A DNA stretch of 10,691 bases, from NCBI RefSeq assembly GCF_949282365.1, contig NZ_CASDOY010000074.1, forward strand, positions 1 through 10,691, in the 5' to 3' direction. Shown here piece after piece: positions 6,855-10,691 of this stretch (its first letter is position 1; each line of letters begins with the position of its first letter). The stretch comes from an uncultured Desulfovibrio sp. (GTDB taxonomy: Bacteria > Desulfobacterota > Desulfovibrionia > Desulfovibrionales > Desulfovibrionaceae). The position numbers and the translations under genes were made by a program. The notes beneath the pieces are model-generated. The model was not told where the DNA came from and ran no database searches. It worked only from the letters and a program-made list of their open reading frames with translations.

Positions 6855-7595
6855 CTAGATGCCGAGCAGCTGGCGCAGGAAGAGGGAGGCCCCCAGACCG
6901 ATGCACAGTATCCCGATGACCGTGCGCAGGAAGGGCGCGGACACGCGCCTGTTCATGGCGATGCCGCCCAGCAGGCCCACCACCTGCACGGCGCACAGGG
7001 CGGGCAGCAGCAGCCAGTCCACATGACCGCCCAGCATGTTGCCCACGCTGCCGGAAAAGGAGGTGGCGATCTGGTAGGGCATGGACAGCGCCACGGCGTG
7101 GATGGGCGCATAGCCCACCAGCACCATCCAGGGGATGGAGGCCACCGGCCCGCCCGCGCCCGTCAGGCCGGCCATGGCGCCCGTGGCCCCGCCGATGAGC
7201 GCCCGGCCCTTCCAGCCCAGCCAGAAGGGGCTGCCCTTGCGGCCCGGTCTGGGCGGCCGCAGGGTGCAGGCGCCGGCGAAGACGATGACGACCGCCAGGA
7301 TCATGACCAGCGGCCCGGCGTCGATGCGGGCATTGACCAGCGCGCCGGGCGCGGCGCAGACGAAACTGCCCAGCGCGAAGGGCACGGCCTCGCGGAAGCG
7401 GTAGTGCCCGTTCCTGTGATAGAGCCAGGTGCCCACGAAGCCCGTGCCGATGAAGGAGGCCAGGGCCGTGCCCATGGCCGTGTGCGGTTCCAGACCGCTC
7501 ATGAGGATGAGCACCGGCGGCACCAGGATGCCCCCCACTCCGGCCAGGCCGACCAGGAAGCCCACCAGCAGGCAGACCAGCAGAACAACGATCAT
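6855..7595 (-). CDS. TauE/SafE (TSUP) family anion permease
   Basis: A 246-residue, very hydrophobic inner-membrane protein with about eight transmembrane segments. It shows the internal duplication of the TauE/SafE family: the motif GLAGVGGILVPPVL at 16-29 recurs as GLTGAGGPVASIPWM at 143-157. Members move sulfite, sulfoacetate or other small anions across the membrane, often as exporters. The substrate here is not determined and no sulfonate-metabolism gene is adjacent. Length is typical. ATG at 7595 is preferred over the GTG at 7598 because GGGGG (7603-7607) sits at a better distance from it. The gene appears to be first in its unit, with a promoter-like pair at 7649-7677. No terminator follows in its direction, so read-through into the RND pump gene 141 bp downstream is plausible. 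Confidence 0.9.
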   Translation of the reverse strand: MIVVLLVCLLVGFLVGLAGVGGILVPPVLILMSGLEPHTAMGTALASFIGTGFVGTWLYHRNGHYRFREAVPFALGSFVCAAPGALVNARIDAGPLVMILAVVIVFAGACTLRPPRPGRKGSPFWLGWKGRALIGGATGAMAGLTGAGGPVASIPWMVLVGYAPIHAVALSMPYQIATSFSGSVGNMLGGHVDWLLLPALCAVQVVGLLGGIAMNRRVSAPFLRTVIGILCIGLGASLFLRQLLGI

Positions 7596-7648
7596 CACAG
7601 CCCCCAGAAGGAAAATAGGCCGCGGCCCGGCGGCCGCACCAGACAGAG

Positions 7649-7677
7649 CTTATTCTCCTTTTTGCCCCGGCTGGCAA
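7649..7677 (-). promoter_or_regulatory. Predicted sigma70-type promoter of the TSUP gene
   Basis: On the minus strand TTGCCA (7677-7672) and AATAAG (7654-7649) are separated by 17 nt, in a locally AT-rich patch. The start would be near 7642, about 47 nt before the ATG. The -35 matches the consensus at five of six positions and the -10 at four. Confidence 0.5.
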
Positions 7678-7693
7678 GCGCAAGTGCGCATGT

Positions 7694-7748
7694 TGCACGG
7701 ATGCGCCGCCATCCATCGAAAAGCGCCTCCGCGCGTTGCATCCGTGCA
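7694..7748. repeat. 11-bp perfect inverted repeat upstream of the TSUP gene
   Basis: TGCACGGATGC (7694-7704) is exactly complementary to GCATCCGTGCA (7738-7748), with a 33-nt spacer. The nearer arm ends about 17 bp upstream of the predicted -35 box. It could bind a regulator at two half-sites (looping or LysR-like), or fold as RNA if transcribed from further upstream. Confidence 0.55.
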
Positions 7749-8024
7749 TCGCAAAGAAGCCACGGATTCCTTTTACTGATAGCCGCGTCCTCACGTTCCT
7801 CCGGGCGGGAGCGCGAGGACGACGCCGGAGCGCACGGCAGGCCCCCAGGCAGGCCGTGACCGGAGAAGGTCCGGGGCGGGGGAGCCTCCCTGCTCATCCG
7901 TCAGCATCTGCGCCCGGGGCCGTGCGGGCGGGAGGCCCTCCGCCTGCGGCCGTCCCGCCGCGCATCCGTACCAGCCTCCCCGGCCGCTGTCCGCGCCTGC
8001 GTCGCAGCCCTGACCGCGGACACG

Positions 8025-8049
8025 AAAAAAGGCAGGGCATGCCCTGCCT
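8025..8049 (-). terminator. Strong intrinsic terminator of trmL
   Basis: A 20-nt perfect palindrome (8030-8049, core GGCAGGGC-AT-GCCCTGCC) is followed on the minus strand by six T (8030-8025). It lies about 62 nt after the trmL stop. There is no T-run on the plus-strand side, so it works in the trmL direction only. Confidence 0.92.
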
Positions 8050-8053
8050 GACC

Positions 8054-8099
8054 GTTCCCGGGAACCGCCCGGCCTGCGCCCTGCCGCGCTGTCGCGGCA
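8054..8099 (-). repeat. Two hairpins in the trmL 3' untranslated region
   Basis: Between the trmL stop and its terminator lie a 7-bp perfect stem with a 4-nt loop (8082-8099, TGCCGCG/CGCGGCA) and a 12-nt perfect palindrome GTTCCCGGGAAC (8054-8065). With the terminator they make three consecutive structures at the message end, plausibly protecting it from 3' exonucleases. Confidence 0.6.
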
Positions 8100-8111
8100 C
8101 AGGCGGCCGGC

Positions 8112-8597
8112 CTACCGCCATTCCGGCCCTTCCATGAGCCCGCAGGAACTCATGGCCGTGAAGAGCACGATGCCCGCAGCCGTGGACAGGTTGATGCTGC
8201 GCACGCTGTCCCTGAGCATGGGGATGCGGACCTTGTGGGGCGAACGCCGCAGGATCTCCGGCGGCAGGCCCCGGGTCTCGGGCCCGAAGACCAGACAGTC
8301 CGAAGGCGCGAAGGCGAAATGCTGCAGGGGGACGCCGCCCCGGGCCGAGGTCATGACGCAGCGCGGGGCCGTGCCGCCCCCTTCCGCCGTGGCCGCGGCC
8401 AGCCAGGCGTCCCAGTCCGGCCAGACGTCCATGCGCACATGCGGCCAGTAATCCAGTCCGGCGCGCTTGAGGTAGCGGTCCTCCAGCTTGAAGCCCAGCG
8501 GCTCGATGAGGTTGAGATGGATGCCCGTGGAGGCGCACAGGCGGGCGATGTTGCCGGTATTGGGCGGGATCTCCGGCTCAAAGAGGACGATCTTCAT
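8112..8597 (-). CDS. trmL: tRNA (cytidine(34)-2'-O)-methyltransferase TrmL
   Basis: A 161-residue SPOUT-class (trefoil-knot) enzyme that uses S-adenosylmethionine to methylate the 2'-O of wobble nucleotide 34 in leucine tRNAs. All three SPOUT motifs are visible: PEIPPNTGNIARLCASTG (8-25), LVFGPETRGLP (112-122), and the knot segment IPMLRDSVRSINLSTAAGI (134-152). The IIEP-type segment (NLIEPLGFKLED) and AGLDYW also match E. coli TrmL, and length is typical for this minimal enzyme. ATG at 8597 is chosen over an upstream in-frame ATG (8627) because it gives the family N terminus MKIVLFEPEIP and has AAAGGA (8604-8609) 6 nt upstream. It lies 165 bp after the HyuA-like gene with no clear promoter between, so co-transcription with it is likely. 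A strong terminator follows. Confidence 0.95.
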   Translation of the reverse strand: MKIVLFEPEIPPNTGNIARLCASTGIHLNLIEPLGFKLEDRYLKRAGLDYWPHVRMDVWPDWDAWLAAATAEGGGTAPRCVMTSARGGVPLQHFAFAPSDCLVFGPETRGLPPEILRRSPHKVRIPMLRDSVRSINLSTAAGIVLFTAMSSCGLMEGPEWR

Positions 8598-8660
8598 TTG
8601 TTTTCCTTTGGAGCGGACAGCATGCACGGGGGCACGGCCGCCGTCTTCGCGCCTGTGCCG

Positions 8661-8715
8661 CCCGCGCTCCCGGGGCGGCGGCCCCAGGACAGGGGAGCCG
8701 TACCGGGAGCGCGGG
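8661..8715. repeat. 13-bp perfect inverted repeat between hyuA-like gene and trmL
   Basis: CCCGCGCTCCCGG (8661-8673) is exactly complementary to CCGGGAGCGCGGG (8703-8715). The 29-nt spacer contains an inner CCCC/GGGG pairing (8682-8685 with 8692-8695). The result is a very stable GC hairpin with no T-run on either strand, so it is not a standard terminator. It may stabilise or partly separate the hyuA-like and trmL parts of the message. An 11-bp direct repeat CAGGACAGGGG occurs at 8685-8695 and 8740-8750. Confidence 0.65.
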
Positions 8716-8762
8716 TCGAGCCGGGGCGGCCCAGGGACTCAGGACAGGGGCGGCGCAGGGAA

Positions 8763-10499
8763 CTAGGACGCGGCCCGTGCCGGGACCGCGATGCCGGGCA
8801 CGGCCTGGCAGCGCACGCGCATGTCGCGCGAGGCCCGGCCGCTGTCGTCCAGCACGGCGAACAGGTCGGCTTCCACCACTTCCACGCGCGCGCCGCTGTC
8901 GCCGTGCGCGTCCAGACGTTCCGTGAGCAGGGCCAGGGCGCGTTCCTTCACCGTTTCCAGCGTGGCCGCGCGCGGCAGCTTTTCCTCCAGCTCCAGCGCC
9001 GGGGCGCGCAGCAGGGCCCGGCCGCTGTCGGCATAGACCTCCAGACCGGCCGTGGGCAGGGTCAGGGCCGCGCCCACGGCATTGGCCACCGCCGCATGCG
9101 GCGGGCAGTCCACCGGCAGGGCCAGACGCGCCGCCAGACGGGCGCGCAGGCGTCCCGCCGGGCCGCCCACCAGCCAGACCCGCTGCGGCGCGATGTCGCG
9201 CAGGCCGCGCAGGGCCGCCAGCGTGTACACGGGACGGGCATTGACGTTGTCCACCAGCTCGCGCACGGCCGCCGCCACCTGCTCCAGGGCATCGTCTACG
9301 GCCCGGGCCGCCAGGGCCCCGGGCTCCATGCCGTGTTCCCGGGCCAGGGCCGTCACGCCGCGCAGGGAGGCCGCCGCGTCCCCGGAAAGTTCTCCGGGAC
9401 GGGCCGCGTCGCAGACATTGAGGGCGTCCAGCAGGGTCGGGGCCGTCCCGCCGAAGGCCAGGGCCGGGCCCTGACGCAGGGGACCGGCATGCACGCGGGC
9501 CTGCGCGCCCCGCCCCTCCACACGCAGCAGGGAATCGCCGCCCACGCCGATGGACAGGGAGGCCAGGGAACGCACCAGGGTCCGCCGGCCGCGCACGCGC
9601 ATGCCGTCGCGGTCCACCACCGGCGAGCCGTGGGCGAACAGGGCCACGTCCGTGGTGGTGCCGCCCACGTCCAGCAGCACGGAGCAGGCGTCCTCCGCCA
9701 CGGCGGGGCAGAGGGCCAGGATGCCCATGACGCTGGCCGCCGGGCCGGAGAGCACCGACTGCACGGGCTCCTGCCGGGCCAGGCCCGCGGGCACCGCGCC
9801 GCCGTCGGCCTTGAGCAGGCGCAGGGGCGCGCCGATGCCCGCCCCGCGCAGGCTCTGCTCCACGGCGGCAAGGAAAGCGTCCACGATGCGGGCCACGGCG
9901 GCATTGTAATAGGCCGTGGCGATGCGGCGGGGGAAATTGAGTTCGCCGGACAGGCTGTGCCCGCAGACCGGCGTGAGCCCGGCGGCGCGCACCACGTCGG
10001 CCATGGCCAGCTCGTGCGCGGGGTTGCGGGGCGAGAACTTGGCCACGCAGGCCACGGCGCGCACGCCCTTCTTTTGCCAGGCGGCGCAGGCTTCGGCCAG
10101 CGGGCGCGTATCCAGGGGCGTCACTTCCACGCCGCGATGGTCCAGGCCGCCCGGCACCACGCAGACGTCCTCTCCGATGGCGAAACGGGCGGGGGCCAGC
10201 CCCGGCCCGGCGCTCAGGGCCAGGGCCACGCGGTCGGCACGGCCCTGCACCAGCGCATTGACGGCCAGGGTGGTGCCCACGGTCACCCGGTCCGCCGCGC
10301 GCAGGCGCGCCGGGCCTTCGGGGCCGTATCTTTCTTCCAGGGCCCGTTCCAGAGCGGCCAGGGCCGCGCGCACCGAAGACGGCAGGTCCTCGTGGCAGGT
10401 GGGCGCCTTGGCCCCGGCCAGGATGCCGTCCGGCCCGCAAAGCACGGCGTCGGTATGCGTGCCGCCCGCGTCGATCCCCAGAAATGTCTGCGCTGTCAT
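8763..10499 (-). CDS. Hydantoinase/oxoprolinase (HyuA-type) family protein
   Basis: A 578-residue cytoplasmic protein of the HyuA family, which belongs to the ASKHA (actin/sugar kinase/Hsp70) ATPase fold. Characterised members cleave or carboxylate small cyclic amides and ketones with ATP, usually with a HyuB partner. The N-terminal Hydant_A_N part shows the first phosphate motif GIDAGGTHTDAVL (8-20) and VTVGTTLAVNALVQGRADRV (72-91). The second domain shows KADGGAVP (230-237), SGPAASVMG (251-259), the second phosphate motif LDVGGTTTDVALF (276-288), SIGVGGDSLLRVEG (316-329) and the LVGGPAG loop (443-449). It is shorter than classical HyuA (roughly 650-700), lacking most of the C-terminal extension, and no hyuB lies next to it here. 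ATG at 10499 follows GGAGG (10504-10508). The open frame runs 53 codons further but that part is not family-like. The substrate is unknown. Confidence 0.88.
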   Translation of the reverse strand: MTAQTFLGIDAGGTHTDAVLCGPDGILAGAKAPTCHEDLPSSVRAALAALERALEERYGPEGPARLRAADRVTVGTTLAVNALVQGRADRVALALSAGPGLAPARFAIGEDVCVVPGGLDHRGVEVTPLDTRPLAEACAAWQKKGVRAVACVAKFSPRNPAHELAMADVVRAAGLTPVCGHSLSGELNFPRRIATAYYNAAVARIVDAFLAAVEQSLRGAGIGAPLRLLKADGGAVPAGLARQEPVQSVLSGPAASVMGILALCPAVAEDACSVLLDVGGTTTDVALFAHGSPVVDRDGMRVRGRRTLVRSLASLSIGVGGDSLLRVEGRGAQARVHAGPLRQGPALAFGGTAPTLLDALNVCDAARPGELSGDAAASLRGVTALAREHGMEPGALAARAVDDALEQVAAAVRELVDNVNARPVYTLAALRGLRDIAPQRVWLVGGPAGRLRARLAARLALPVDCPPHAAVANAVGAALTLPTAGLEVYADSGRALLRAPALELEEKLPRAATLETVKERALALLTERLDAHGDSGARVEVVEADLFAVLDDSGRASRDMRVRCQAVPGIAVPARAAS

Positions 10500-10526
10500 G
10501 CTGCCTCCAGGGCATCGCTGCCCGAA

Positions 10527-10555
10527 TAGATATAGATATGTCCCAGGGTTGTAAA
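10527..10555 (-). promoter_or_regulatory. Predicted promoter of the HyuA-like gene
   Basis: On the minus strand TTTACA (10555-10550) is followed after 17 nt by TATCTA (10532-10527). The patch is AT-rich and contains two tandem copies of ATATCT, giving alternative -10 registers (TATATC with a 15-nt spacer). The leader would be about 20 nt. Position and base composition support a promoter; the exact boxes are uncertain. Confidence 0.5.
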
Positions 10556-10580
10556 CTTTCAGACCGCCCCTGACAAGCAA

Positions 10581-10596
10581 GGCCCGCCTCCGGGCC
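10581..10596. repeat. GGCCCG-CCTC-CGGGCC stem-loop upstream of hyuA-like gene
   Basis: A perfect 6-bp stem with a 4-nt loop. On the minus strand it is followed by TTGCTTGTC, which is only weakly T-rich. It could be the end of a transcript entering from beyond the window, or a site upstream of the promoter at 10527-10555. The remaining sequence to 10691 contains ATGCC-6-GGCAT (10662-10677) and no gene that I can support. Confidence 0.35.
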
Positions 10597-10691
10597 GCGC
10601 GGGGATCCGGCACAGCCCTGCGGCGCGACGGTGCCCGCTCATGCCGTCCGGGACGCACGGGATGCCCGCGCCGGCATGGCGCTTCGCCTTG

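Larger units (their letters stand above)
7596..8111. other. Intergenic spacer trmL-TSUP gene
   Basis: This 516-bp spacer holds the trmL 3' hairpins and terminator (8025-8099), a GC-rich stretch (about 7750-8024) without a recognisable gene, an 11-bp inverted repeat (7694-7748), and the TSUP promoter region. The GC-rich part includes a CGTCCTC/GAGGACG inverted pair (7787-7793 and 7816-7822) that is weak on its own. Short open frames on both strands are arginine- and proline-rich and look like noise. Confidence 0.6.

Noticed and set aside
3384..7859. A 1491-codon open frame on the plus strand across the pump and TSUP genes
   Set aside because: It is antisense to two clear membrane-protein genes. 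Its product is a His/Gly/Gln/Ala-rich sequence without any domain, as expected from the complement of GC-rich codons with third-position bias.
7736..8137. Small plus- or minus-strand genes in the trmL-TSUP spacer
   Set aside because: Candidate products are Arg/Pro-rich, lack ribosome sites and overlap the terminator and promoter elements.
8235..10529. A 764-codon plus-strand open frame opposite the HyuA-like gene
   Set aside because: Same antisense artefact: composition is dominated by Gly, Ala, Gln, His and Arg, and the minus-strand frame has clear ASKHA motifs.
1..10691. CRISPR array, insertion sequence, tRNA, rRNA or phage genes
   Set aside because: I saw no regularly spaced repeats beyond the three short tandem units at 1218-1253, no transposase motifs, and no tRNA-like cloverleaf in any spacer.

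Overview
The window is GC-rich bacterial DNA. It carries seven complete protein genes, all on the minus strand, separated by spacers that are rich in palindromes. The gene set includes a RibBA with a GQTEG motif, a short stand-alone HyuA-type protein, an LplA-type ligase, a TauE/SafE transporter and a YkgJ cysteine-cluster protein. This set and the base composition suggest a Gram-negative proteobacterium, possibly a Desulfovibrio-like sulfate reducer. That assignment is an inference from gene flavour and no marker gene confirms it.

In transcription order (right to left) the layout is as follows. A hydantoinase/oxoprolinase-type ASKHA protein (8763-10499) sits behind an AT-rich promoter-like stretch. 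Next is the tRNA wobble 2'-O-methyltransferase gene trmL (8112-8597), which ends in a strong intrinsic terminator at 8025-8049. A spacer of about 500 bp follows, with a promoter-like site and an 11-bp inverted repeat. It leads to a TauE/SafE (TSUP) anion permease (6855-7595). After a 141-bp leader full of hairpins comes a full-length RND (HAE-1 type) efflux pump (3576-6713). A small cysteine-cluster (YkgJ/UPF0153) gene overlaps the end of the pump by 8 bp and uses a strong Shine-Dalgarno inside it. Then comes ribBA (1578-2792), with its own promoter and a 17-bp-stem terminator. Last is a lipoate-protein ligase (104-1084), with its own promoter region and a possible weak terminator at the window edge.

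Functionally this is mostly a run of independent housekeeping and transport units: riboflavin synthesis, lipoylation, tRNA modification, anion export and drug or solvent efflux. The one tight genetic link is between the RND pump and the cysteine-cluster protein, which are almost certainly translationally coupled. The pump has no periplasmic adaptor, outer-membrane channel or regulator beside it. I found no CRISPR array, insertion sequence, tRNA, rRNA or phage gene. The points most worth a second look are the pump-YkgJ pair, the palindromic and mutually exclusive hairpins in the pump leader, the His-to-Gln change at a metal-ligand position of the RibB domain, and several perfect inverted repeats in the spacers.
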